Part shown: positions 55,001-64,000 of the stretch, piece by piece
Layout of the letters: every line of letters begins with the position of its first letter
How positions within the stretch are numbered: position 1 is the stretch's first letter
Source of the DNA: Cepaea nemoralis
Taxonomy: Eukaryota > Mollusca > Gastropoda > Stylommatophora > Helicidae
NCBI GenBank assembly: GCA_014155875.1
Contig: JACEFZ010022409.1
Span: forward strand, 431,001-495,000
Reading direction: 5' to 3'
DNA: 64,000 bases
Notes under the pieces: generated by a model
The model's database searches: none
What the model saw: the letters and a program-made list of their open reading frames with translations, nothing else
What the model was told of the DNA's origin: nothing
Position numbers and translations under genes: made by a program

Positions 55001-55445
55001 CTTCTAATGGTTTTAAAACCTCTGATAGCGATGTCATCATCTGAGATGTTGCCATTTAATCGACTTTCGCTAACGCCAAACATGTGAAAATTTTGATTAA
55101 GTATAAGTGATAGTTCGGGCAGCTTCCCTAATAGATGGCATATGTTTACATGCCCGATTCTGAGCCCATTATTCCTGAGCCAGTGTTCGTTCTTATTAGA
55201 CATTTCAACAATGCGTAATCACAAGTTTAAAAGCAAAACACACACACACAAAGTGAATACAACTTACGTCCCTTATTACAAAACACACTCTAAAGTACAG
55301 AGAAACAGTAATATCTCTGTAAATATATAAAAATACGTACAAAGATCCGTAAGGAAGAGCAGTAAAGACCCCCTCACTCACCGTGAAAACACAATTAGAA
55401 TTATTATAAAAGCTATACAGCTAAGTACTATCAATTAATATAAAG
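52063..55445 (-). mobile_element. Near-complete LINE (CR1/L2-like) with AAT tail
   Basis: The 3' end on the minus strand is a short (TTA)n run at about 52063-52078 preceded by an AATAAA at 52083-52088. The coding region is intact, and roughly 240 bp of leader separates it from SINE D at 55450. There is no room for an ORF1, so either the family lacks one or the 5' end is truncated. An imperfect direct match (caaatgtgtaat / caatgtttgtaat) at both ends may be a target duplication but is weak. Confidence 0.8.
52378..55203 (-). CDS. LINE endonuclease-reverse transcriptase (941 aa), intact
   Basis: Begins at an ATG and ends YMPP-stop. N-terminal AP-type endonuclease: N20 in HVNICHL, E46 in VSESRL, GDFN at 151-154 and SDH at 213-215. 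Reverse transcriptase follows: NYRPISILSSLSKPLEK from 506, SGFRP at 543-547, FIDFRKAFD with D578, GVPQGSILGPLLF from 634, and FADD at 664-667. After the thumb a C-terminal region ends near LAYSAAQLWNNLP. No RNase H. This is the architecture of CR1/L2/Jockey-type LINE ORF2. All key residues are present and no stop or frameshift is seen, so the protein could be active in nicking target DNA and copying RNA. Usual ORF2 length for such elements is similar. Its paralogue end lies at 60728-61065. Confidence 0.92.
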   Translation of the reverse strand: MSNKNEHWLRNNGLRIGHVNICHLLGKLPELSLILNQNFHMFGVSESRLNGNISDDDIAIRGFKTIRRDPYQKQETGIAVYISNSLNAHRRLDFETCEIECVWIEVKLQNCIPLVVGYLYRNPSAGNIWYEKFTTMMDVVFSNAREIILLGDFNIDANKSNKTWENIIESYNFQQLVKQATRITKSSATLIDHIYTTCADNITECSVPINAMSDHYPVCCTWSKRGTKTPKHKHISIKYRNYKKFNRDVFLQDLVNSSLDYVYQLPDPDDALDHWLKTFLSIFDKHVPFKEVRVKHHTKPPWITQEVVELMRDRDRAHKNRDLTMYRSLRNKVQYVIRKEKKNYFKNIAIDKTNTKDIWKAINTLTNKHISSQSLPSNQVTCDQFSRYFQSDINQLKAVIPDAPHDISLLSSFCENKCYGHISSNIPLMTTTEVFTHLRNLKNNNSSGLDGISSRILRHAAPAICESLTFIYNQCLTRGHFPSAFKIAKAYPHLKAGPLDDRLLSNYRPISILSSLSKPLEKHIHKTTLDHLVRHNLIVDSQSGFRPKYSCNTALTNMIENWHQNINNNTLCGAVFIDFRKAFDMIDHTILIKKLETMKVSFNIVTLIKSFLLDRKQVVSHNKVLSQAITINIGVPQGSILGPLLFAIYINDLPLNLSSSCDLFADDCTVYTNAVDRNVLELSLQQEINSVVNWSHANRMQINITKTKSMLIGTRQRLHTLNSQRTLQLHIGSTPVESVTEHKTLGVIIDQNLTFNSHVHALVKQIAKKVYQLAKIKNFLDENTRKIFYTSHIQTHIDYCSTVWDGCSKSITKRLYSLQKRAVRLINGEKLTDNSNLYKRLRLLPLHKRLLFNKTKLIHKILFQNAPSYLWPLFKYNARHSERLNILHVPKPRIDLYKTSLAYSAAQLWNNLPQEIKDTTNHDTYIRNLFEQYLNTDYMPP

Positions 55446-55449
55446 TCAA

Positions 55450-55690
55450 AACCAGTCAATGTTTGTAATTGATTATGTGGTTGTTTCGGGATTTGAAATT
55501 TAAATATTGAGCACAACCCACTACTGGCAACGCCGATCACATTCTGATATGAACCTAAGGCCTATCCACGTCAATATGGAAGCACTATACTCGAGTTTCG
55601 CCCTCATTTGAGCTCGTCAGTAGTGCATATCCCTGACCGGATCCGGAAACAGTCCCGGATCACGCGTGTGAAGCGGGTATAACCTAATAC
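55450..55690 (-). repeat. SINE family D, inverted copy
   Basis: Reverse complement of 27119-27345: gggatttgaaatttaaatat through agctcgtcagtagtgcatat to gatcacgcgtgtgaagcggg. It abuts the 5' end of the LINE. Confidence 0.8.
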
Positions 55691-55919
55691 GTTACTAGAT
55701 CAAGTTATAACCAAATATGCAGATAAACGTTTAAGGAGAGGCTCTTTCTTGTACCGAGATCCGGTGTAGCTTTGTCCTAAGTTGCTAGTAAATACCAGGT
55801 TGTGTTGGTTGTTGGTATAGCGACATTATAAGTGCTTGACGAAGTGTAGATAAGACCAGCCTACTACAATTGGAACAGTATACAGGGATAACGGCATGCC
55901 CATGACAACAGACAAGGAG
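55691..55919. other. Spacer, no gene seen
   Basis: Nothing recognised. Confidence 0.4.
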
Positions 55920-57540
55920 AAGCTTTCCTGGTGAGGTTTATATCACAGACAGATTACAACCATGGAGACAGCAGGGGTGACGTTAGACAGCAACTAGCAG
56001 TTTTCATCCAGGACGACGACTGTGATGATGATGTTTTACAGGTAGAAGACATCAAGTGTGTGTTGAAAACAGCGAATGACACTCTGCCACGACCTGACAG
56101 GGTCAGTTACTCTCATATGAAAGATATGAGCAACGGAGATTTAAAGGAGATGGCTACTTGGTTTAATCTGATCATTATCACAGCATTAGTGCCCCAAGAG
56201 TGGATGCACAGCTATTTAATTCTACAACCCGGGCCCGGCAAGGACCATTCAATACTTACTGGCTGTAGGAATTGTCATCTGGCAGAATACAATTGGCAAC
56301 GTATTGTAAAAGATTGTTGCTGTTCAGCTGCAGACATTCTTGGAAAGGGAAACCCTCCTCCCAACTCCCAAGAAGGCTGGGGAGTTACCGGCCAAGGAAG
56401 GAAACATGGTCAAATACAGCAACATTTTCTATTGATGTTTATGAGGGGTTCCAGATTAGACAGGAAACAATGGCCGCAGCATTGGATCTTGAGGATGCAT
56501 ATAGCAGAGTCAGATATGATCTGTTAATGCACGCTCTTATGAAGATGGGTGCTATTTCATCGTTGGTGAATTGAATAGCAGCTACCCTGCATTCTCGTGG
56601 GGTTTCTCTCCGACTAGGTTCAATGACCCGTAGGTGTGCATTATTACCCCGGGATTACCACAAGGATCTGCAATATCGCCTGCGCTATTCAATGTATACA
56701 CGAAGATGATTGCAAGCATTGAAGCACCGCGGATAAGGATACTAACATTTGCAGATGATGTGCTTTCGTATACGCAGGGAAGAGACAGGATGCAAATAGC
56801 GCAAGAGTTATAGGAGACAGTAAACAAAGTCATCGACTGGTGAACACAGATGGGCAGTGTCATTAACTCAGATAAGATGTTTGTGTTATGGTGCTCTCTG
56901 GGCAATAAGATTGTGAAAGCTGACTTCCCTAGTCTTACAATAAATGGCAGAAATGTTAACCGAGGGGTTGAGAGAGCGAGAATAAGCTGAGGTACCAGGG
57001 AATCACCTTCCACATAAGCCTGTTACTCAGGGATCATGTGGGAGCAGTTGTTATGAGATCAAAGGAGGGACTCGGTGCGCTGAAGATTGTGGCAGCAATG
57101 GACATGGAGTAAAGATAGTTGTTCATGCTATATCAACATCTGATTCTCTGAATAATTGAGTATGGACTGGGACTGCTCACAGTGTCACAGAGTCAGCTGA
57201 TGAAACTAGAGTACATACAGAATGAAGTTACGCGGAGGATGCTGGGATGCACAAGGGACACGCCGGTAGTGTTATTCGATACATCCTAACCTTACCCGCG
57301 AGAGCAGCAGACCGGCTCAAGGTCTTGCAGGTTAACGTATTTCACTGAGTGGCTGCAGACAGGAAATACTCCCTGCATGAAACCTTGGGCACGGTTAAGA
57401 ACCATCGGCTGATCAGAAGAAAATCATGGATGGCTCTGACAGAGGCCACATTCAAAGAAGTGTGCATGCTTGAGAACATTGGGGTAGGAGAGGAGTGGGT
57501 AGAAAAGTAGAAAGAGCAGGGTCAGAATAACTCATCACTG
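55920..57540 (+). pseudogene. Decayed LINE reverse transcriptase
   Basis: Plus-strand text, with changes of frame: a KTANDTLPRPDRVSYSHMK-like block, then PKKAG, then GLPQGSAISPALFNVYT near 56652, LTFADD near 56748 and an EYIQNEVTRRMLGCTRDTP block near 57210. Next comes ADRLKVLQV and a later stretch with RRKSWMALTEA. The order is that of a LINE RT and C-terminal region, of a family distinct from the intact one. Many stops; no ends defined. Confidence 0.8.
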
Positions 57541-58389
57541 GCTGTTGAAGATGAGAATGTCCTGAGCTCTTAACTCAACAACAGCAACAATCAACAAACA
57601 AAATACAACAACATGTCTCGAAGCAGTAGCCTGCCATGGGACAGCGATGGAGTAGCGCCATCACATTTTGGTGCACAGAAAAATAGATGACCAATCTCTC
57701 CCTCACTTATCGAGACGACGAGCGCAGACCTCAAATCCTCATCCTGTCGCACTGATAACATTATTAGCAGACCTCCCTATCAGCTACGCTAACACGCGGC
57801 TATTTCTATATTCTATTAAGGTCGGACTCCGCTCATAAAGACTGAAGTCATCGCAGTTCGCCCTGGTTTTACGTAATTAAATCGGCTCTGGTTGCCATCG
57901 CAGTTTTGAATATTAATGGGACACCAATCGGGGAATGTGGTTTGGGGAAAGATTGCTTCGTGGACTTGCCCGCCGCAGACAAGGATCGAATGTGGGAGAG
58001 ATACTTTGATTTCTGTCAAGACGGCAAGTCGGACCGGCAATTTGTTTGTCTGAACAGACTCCGGGTGTAATTGCTCCTGTTCGTGGATGAACGAGGACGG
58101 GTAGATACAAACCTCTTTCATAAATAATGGAATATCTTCAGATTCGTGCAATTTGTCGGAGCAATTGAACACAGTCTGTCTAGTATTTAGTTTACAAGTA
58201 TGATTCTCAAACTGGTGCTGCGGACATCACGGGTACCGCTGGGTGGTATATCCAGTGCGGCGGGAAGATAACGATGTAGGCACAGATTTCAAGACGTGCA
58301 CACAAAAATCACACGTCACAATAAATGTCAGTGTCGTGTTATTGTGTGCTCGGGTCTTCTGTTATATTCGGGATAGTTTCCTAGCTACA
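57541..58389. other. Intergenic, no gene seen
   Basis: Unique-looking sequence; short frames only. A short stretch near 58015 (ctgtcaagacggcaag) resembles the family E end but continues differently. Confidence 0.5.
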
Positions 58390-60727
58390 ATTCATATTTG
58401 TTGTCATCGGTGTGGTTCACTAACTACAACTGTCATTTGTTACACTCATAGTTGTCTACTTGCTAGAACTGTCATTTGTTACAGTCGGGGTGGTTCACAA
58501 GCTAGAACTGTCATTTGTTACAGTTGGGGTAGTTCACAAGCTAGAACTGTCATTTGTTACACTCATGGTCGTTCACTAGCTAGAACTGCCATTTGTTACA
58601 GTTGGGGTAGTTCACAAGCTAGAACTGTCATTTGTTACAGTTGGGTTAGTTCACTAGCTAGAACTGTCATTTGTTACACTCATGGTCGTTCACAAGCCAA
58701 AACTGTCATTTGTTACAGTTGGGGTAGTTCACAAGCCAGAACTTTCATTTGTTACACTCATGGTCGTTCACTAGCTAGAACTGTCATTTGTTACACTCAT
58801 GGTCGTTCACTAGCTAGAACTGTCATTTGTTACAGTTGGGGTAGTTCACACGCTAGAACTGTCATTTGTTACAGTTGGGGTAGTTCACAAGCTAGAACTG
58901 TCATTTGTTACACTCATGGTCGTTCACTAGCTAGAACTATCATTTGTTACAGTTGGGGTAGTTCACAAGCTAGAACTGTCATTTGTTGTACACTCATGGT
59001 CGGTCACTAGCTAGAACTGTCATTTGTTACACTCATGGTCGTTCACAAGCTAGAACTGTCATTTGTTACAGTTGGGGTAGTTCACAAGCTAGAACTGTCA
59101 TTTGTTACACTCATGGTCGTTCACAAGCTAGAACTGTCATTTGTTACACTCATGGTCGTTCACTAGCTAGAACTGTCATTTGTTACTCTCATGGTCGTTC
59201 ACAAGCTAGAATTGTCATTTGTTACAGTTGGGGTAGTTCACAAGCTAGAACTGTCATTTGTGACACTCATGGTTGTTCACTAGCTAGAACTGTCATTTGT
59301 TACACTCATAGTTTTCTATTTGCTAGAACTGTCGTTTATTACAGTTGGGGTGGTTCACAAGCTAGAACTGTCATTTGTTACACTCATGGTCGTTCTCTAG
59401 CTAGAACTGTCATTTGTTACACTCATGGTCGTTCACTAGCTAGAACTGTCATTTGTTACACTCATGGTCGTTCACTAGCTAGAACTGTCATTTGTTACAC
59501 TCATGGTCGTTCACAAGCTAGAACTGTCATTTGTTACAGTTGGGGTAGTTCACAAGCCAGAACTTTCATTTGTTACACTCGTGGTCGTTCACTAGCTAGA
59601 ACTGTCATTTGTTACACTCATGGTCGTTCACTAGCTAGAACTGTCATTTGTTACAGTTGGGGTAGTTCACAAGCTAGAACTGTCATTTGTTACAGTTGGG
59701 GTAGTTCACAAGCTAGAACTGTCATTTGTTACACTCATGGTCGTTGACTAGCTAGAACTGTCATTCGTTACAGTTGCTTTAGTTCACAAGCTAGAACTGT
59801 CATTTGTTACACTCATGGTCGTTCACTAGCTAGAACTGTCATTTGTTACACTCATGGTCGTTCGCAAGCTAGAACTGTCATTTGTTACAGTTGGGGTAGT
59901 TCACAAGCTAGAACTGTCATTTGTTACACTCGTGGTCGTTCACAAGCTAGAATTGTCATTTGTTACAGTTGGGGTAGTTCACAAGCTTGAACTGTCATTT
60001 GTTACACTCATGGTTGTTCACTAGCTAGAACTGTAATTTGTTACACTCATGGTCGTTCACTAGCTAGAACTGTCATTTGTTACACTCATGGTCGTTCACA
60101 AGCTAGAATTGTCATTTGTTACAGTTGGGGTAGTTCACAAGCTAGAACTGTCATTTGTTACACTCATGGTCGTTCTCTAGCTAGAACTGTCATTTGTTAC
60201 ACTCATGGTCGTTCTCTAGCTAGAACTGTCATTTGTTACACTCATGGTCGTTCACAAGCTAGAACTGTCATTTGTTACACTCATGGTCGTTCTCTAGCTA
60301 GAACTGTCATTTGTTACACTCATGGTCGTTCACTAGCTAGAACTGTCATTTGTTACACTCATGGTCGTTCACTAGCTATAACTGTCATTTGTTACACTCA
60401 TGATCGTTCACAAGCTAGAACTGTCATTTGTTACACTCATGGTCGTTCACTAGCTAGAACTGTCATTTGTTACAGTTGTGGTGGTTCACTAGCTAGAACT
60501 GTCATTTGTTACACTCATGGTCGTTCACTAGCTAGAACTGTCATTTGTTACACTCATGGTCGTTCACTAGCTAGAACTGTCATTTGTTACACTCATGGTC
60601 GTTCACTAGCTAGAACTGTCATTTGTTACACTCATGGTCGTTCACAAGCTAGAACTGTCATTTGTTACAGTTGGGGTAGTTCACAAGCTAGAACTGTCAT
60701 TTGTTACACTCATGGTCGTTCACTAGT
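58390..60727 (+). repeat. 39-bp satellite in two variants, about 60 copies
   Basis: Unit agctagaactgtcatttgtt followed by one of two 3' forms: acactcatggtcgttcact or acagttggggtagttcaca. 39 bp gives a 13-residue cycle (SLARTVICYTHGR or SQARTVICYSWGS) and two long plus frames of 255 and 254 codons, separated by a 2-bp insertion near 58988. The two forms are mixed in irregular order. No gene is likely. Confidence 0.95.
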
Positions 60728-61130
60728 ATAATACACTAATAATTTGTACAGTCATCTAAGACTTCTACCACTACAAAAGCGCTTCCTTTTCAACAAAGCC
60801 AAATTAGTGAATAAAATTATATCTCAAAATACCCCAGAGTATCTTCTGCCGCTGATTCAATCTAATGCAATGAACAGCAAGCGCCTAAATTTGTTACATG
60901 TCTCAAAGCCTAGATTGGACCTATACAAAACATGTTTCGCCTATTCTGGTGCTCACTTATGGAATGATCTGCCTCCAGATCTGAAAACTCCAATGAGTCC
61001 CTACACATTTAACCGAAAACTCTTTCAATACTTAATCCATACCGACTATATGCCACCATAATTCATTTACTGGTATAATTGTTCAGTATAATTGTTCATT
61101 ATAATTGTTTAACTATAATTGTTCACTATA
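60728..61130 (+). mobile_element. LINE 3' end, same family as intact LINE
   Basis: Encodes about 105 residues, from SHLRLLPLQKRFLFNKAKLV through SKPRLDLYKTCFAYSGAHLW to YMPP and a stop. These align without gaps to the end of the protein at 52378-55203. The 3' sequence is four imperfect copies of tataattgttca, unlike the AAT tail of the intact copy. Breakpoint lies directly in the 39-bp array. Confidence 0.88.
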
Positions 61131-61134
61131 TATG

Positions 61135-61148
61135 TGTGTGCGTGTGGG

Positions 61149-61226
<78 letters not shown>

Positions 61227-61533
61227 TGGGTGTCAGTGAGAGGGAGAGAGTGAATGCGTGTGTGCGCACGTGCATGCGTGTGTGTGGGGAGAGTGATTGA
61301 GCGAGAAATGGTGGGGGAATGTGTCAGTGCATGCATTCGTACGTGTATGTGTGAGAGTGAGTGAGGGAGTGTATGCGTGCGTTCATGTGTATGTGTGAGA
61401 TAGTGTGATTGAGAGAGTGAGTGTGTGTGTGAAGGATTGTGTGTTAGAGAGTGAGACAGTGGGAGAGTTGATGTGTTAGTGTGTGTGTGTGTGTGAGAGC
61501 GCGCGCATGCGTGTGAGTGTGTGTATATGAAAG

Positions 61534-61590
<57 letters not shown>

Positions 61591-61957
61591 GAGCAGATGC
61601 ATGTCATGTAACACGCATGTTATGTAACACGCGAATCCATATGTTTGTGTATTCTCATCTGTCATATTATCAGTTAAATACCATTTGATTTTATCATGCA
61701 TAATATAAACTCATGTTCATTACTGTAGTTTGAGTGAGTGAGTCAGTGAGTGTGAATGAGAGACAGAACGAGTGAGCGTGAGAGTGAATGAGTGAGCGGG
61801 AGAGTGAATGAGTGAGCGGGAGAGTGAATGAGTGAACGGGAAAGTGAATGAGTGAGCAGGAGAGTGAATGAGTGAGCGTGAGAGTGAATGAGCGGGAGAG
61901 TGAATGCGTGAGAGTGAATCAATGAGCGGAAGAGTGAATGTGTGAGCGTGAGAGTGA

Positions 61958-62044
<87 letters not shown>
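61135..62044. repeat. GA and TG microsatellites with 20-bp repeat
   Basis: (GA)n at 61150-61223, 61541-61589 and 61988-62044. About 230 bp of a 20-bp unit (gagagtgaatgagtgagcgg) lies between 61725 and 61960. Low-complexity frames only. Confidence 0.9.
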
Positions 62045-62045
<1 letters not shown>

Positions 62046-62199
62046 ATCACTATTTTTACGTCACATACATTTTATGTACACATTTTTCTCCATGTTTAAC
62101 ATTTTTATGAGACTGCTCATGACAAGTGTCAGTGTATGTGTGTGAGTAAAGTGTGGGAGTTTGTTCATACTAGTTTCAATACTAACGTGAGACATTTTG

Positions 62200-64000
62200 T
62201 ATGTGTCTAGATGTGAGGAAGTGTGAGTGTATGTGGAGGATGTGTGTGAGTGTGGGGATATGTGTGAGTGTGGGGATATGTGTGGGTGGGGGGTGTGTGG
62301 GTGGGGGTGTGTGGGTGGGGTATGCATTTGGATGGGTTGGGGTGTGTGGGTTTTGGTGGGTAGTGGTATTTGTGGGTGTTGGTGGGATGTGTGGATGGAT
62401 GTGTGGAGGTGAAAGTACGGGTGGTGGAATGGGTGTGGGGGATGTGTGTATGGGTGGAGGATATGTGTATGGGACGGATGCAGGGGATGTGTGTTTATGT
62501 AGGTGGAGATGTGTGGATGGTTTGAGGAAGTATGTGTGGGAGGCGGGGTTGTGTGGGTAGGGGATTGTGTTGGGTGGATTTGGGATGGAAGAGCGGGTGG
62601 GGAGAAGTGTATGGTGTGTGGGTTTGAGATATGTGTGCGGTGTGTTGGTGGGGGATGTGTGAATGATGTGTGGGTGGAGGGTATGTTTGTGGTGGTATGG
62701 GTGGAGGATAGTATGTAGTGTGGGGGATGTGTGTGATGGGTGTGGGGAATGTGCGTATGGGTGGGGTATATGTGTGGGTGAGCAGAGGATTGTGGTGGTT
62801 GGGGGAAGTATGTGGGGGAGTGTGGGTGGGAGATGTGTGTATGTGGATGGGGAATGTGTGGGTGGGAGTGTGTGAGTGGCTTAGGGATGTGTAGGTGGGT
62901 GAGGGAGTTGTATGTGTCGGGGTGGAATGTGTGAGTGGGTGGAGGATGTGTGTGGGGGTAGGGGTATTGTGATCGAGAGATGTTTGGTTGGGAGTGGGTT
63001 GGTGGGGGTGTGTGGGTGCGTAGTGGAGGATGTGTGAGTGAGTGTGTGTTGGTGGACGGGTAGGGAATGCGTGTGTGGGTGGGGAGAGGTGTGTGGTGTG
63101 TTGTTTGGTGATATTGTGTGGGTGAGGTATGTGTGTGTGGGTGGGGGATTTTTGTGGTGTGTGAGTGGGGGTATGTGGGGTGGATGGGTAAGGGTATCTG
63201 TGTGGGTGTGGGTGGGATTATTTTGTGGTATCTGGGTGGGGGATATGTGTGTGGTGTGTAAGTGGGGATGTGTTGGTGAGGGATATGTGTGTGTGTGGTG
63301 CGTGGGTTGGGAATAGTGCGTGGTAGGGGGTGTATGTGATGTGCGGGTGAAGGATTGTGTGGTGGGGGATTAGGTTAAGGCATGTGTGGGTGGGTGGAAG
63401 TTGTATGTGTGGGTGGTGGTGTGTGTGTGAGTGGATTGGGGATGTATGGGTGGTTAGGGAGATGTGTGTGTGTGGGGGGGGGGGGGGGGTTAGGGACATG
63501 TCAGTTGGTGGGGATGTGTGTGTATGGTTTGGGGATGTGTCAGTGGATGTGCGATGTGTGGGTTGGTGGGGGATTGTGTGTGGGGGTGGGGAATATGTTG
63601 TCGATGGAGATGTGGCTGGGGGAAGGGTGGTTTGAGGTGTGGGTGGGGAGAGGATGTGTGGGGTAGAATGTGAATGGGCGTGGGATGTGTGGGTTGGTGG
63701 GGGATTGTGTGTGTGGGTGGGGAATATGTTGTCGATGGAGATGTGGCTGGGGGAAGGGTGGGTTGAGGTGTGGGTGGGGAGAGGATGTGTGGGGTTGAAT
63801 GTGGATGGGCGTGGGATGTGTGGGTTGGTGGGGGAATGTTTATCGGTGGCGAGTGTGTTTTGGTTGGGGGATCAGGTGAGGGCAGTGTGTGTGGGTGGGG
63901 GATGGGTCGGTTGGTGGGGTATGTATGTGTCCCTTGGTGTGTGTGTCGGTAGGTGGGGGTGTGTATGTGTCCCTTGGTGCACATGTGTGTGGGTAGGTGG
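62200..64000 (+). repeat. GT/GGGTG-rich minisatellite block
   Basis: Irregular units of gtgtgtgggtgggggatgtg type over 1.8 kb on one strand. A 131-bp tandem duplication begins near 63567 (atatgttgtcgatggagatg recurs at 63593 and 63724). Frames of Val/Trp/Gly/Cys are low-complexity. The array continues past the window end. Confidence 0.9.

Noticed and set aside
55080..55480. Clear target duplication of the intact LINE
   Set aside because: Only an imperfect match with AT-rich bases at both ends; may be chance.
58243..59747. 255- and 254-codon Cys/Arg-containing frames
   Set aside because: 39-bp satellite translation, split by a 2-bp indel within the array.

Overview
This is eukaryotic, non-coding, repeat-dominated DNA from an animal genome. 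Evidence for this: Ty3/gypsy and CR1/L2-type retrotransposons, a BED-finger hAT transposon, a mariner relic, at least five tRNA-derived SINE-like families, and very long microsatellites. The mix fits a lophotrochozoan and perhaps a gastropod mollusc, but that placement is inference. I recognise no ordinary cellular gene. No exon, rRNA, true tRNA gene or CRISPR array could be supported. Most long open frames are by-products of tandem repeats whose unit lacks stop codons.

Layout. 1-3.4 kb holds microsatellites, a mariner C-terminal relic and a SINE head. 3.44-6.38 kb is a complete hAT element with 8-bp target duplications; its broken transposase is split by a LINE 3' end. 6.4-19.1 kb has SINEs, LINE fragments and minisatellites of 23, 66, 17, 31, 48 and 17 bp, with several nested insertions. 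19.68-24.86 kb is a satellite domain: a 42-bp array of about 67 units flanked by an older 70-bp unit, itself invaded by a LINE that holds a SINE and an expanded GAA tract. 25-31.4 kb is mixed SINE and LINE debris. 31.4-34.5 kb is a 44-bp array. 34.5-36.7 kb has LINE and SINE copies. 36.7-43.5 kb is a young, structurally complete LTR retrotransposon. 44.4-49.7 kb has a dispersed repeat plus 19-, 14- and 25-bp arrays. 52.06-55.4 kb is a LINE with an intact 941-codon ORF. 55.9-57.5 kb is a decayed LINE. 58.4-60.7 kb is a 39-bp two-variant array ending in a LINE 3' end. 61.1-64 kb is GA/TG and G-rich simple sequence.

The most notable object is the LTR element. It has nearly identical 1.58-kb LTRs, a perfect 5-bp target duplication and one intact 920-codon ORF encoding Gag, two zinc knuckles, protease, the integrase zinc-binding domain and the integrase C-terminal domain. 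The integrase catalytic core, reverse transcriptase and most of RNase H are missing. A 32-residue RNase H tail survives between the ORF and the 3' LTR. This places integrase upstream of RT/RNase H, the Ty1/copia-like pol order known from Gmr1-type Ty3/gypsy elements. It therefore looks like a recently mobilised non-autonomous Gag-protease-integrase-ends element that depends on an autonomous partner elsewhere. The 941-codon LINE is a possible source of reverse transcriptase for LINE-type copies; its match to the SINEs here is untested.
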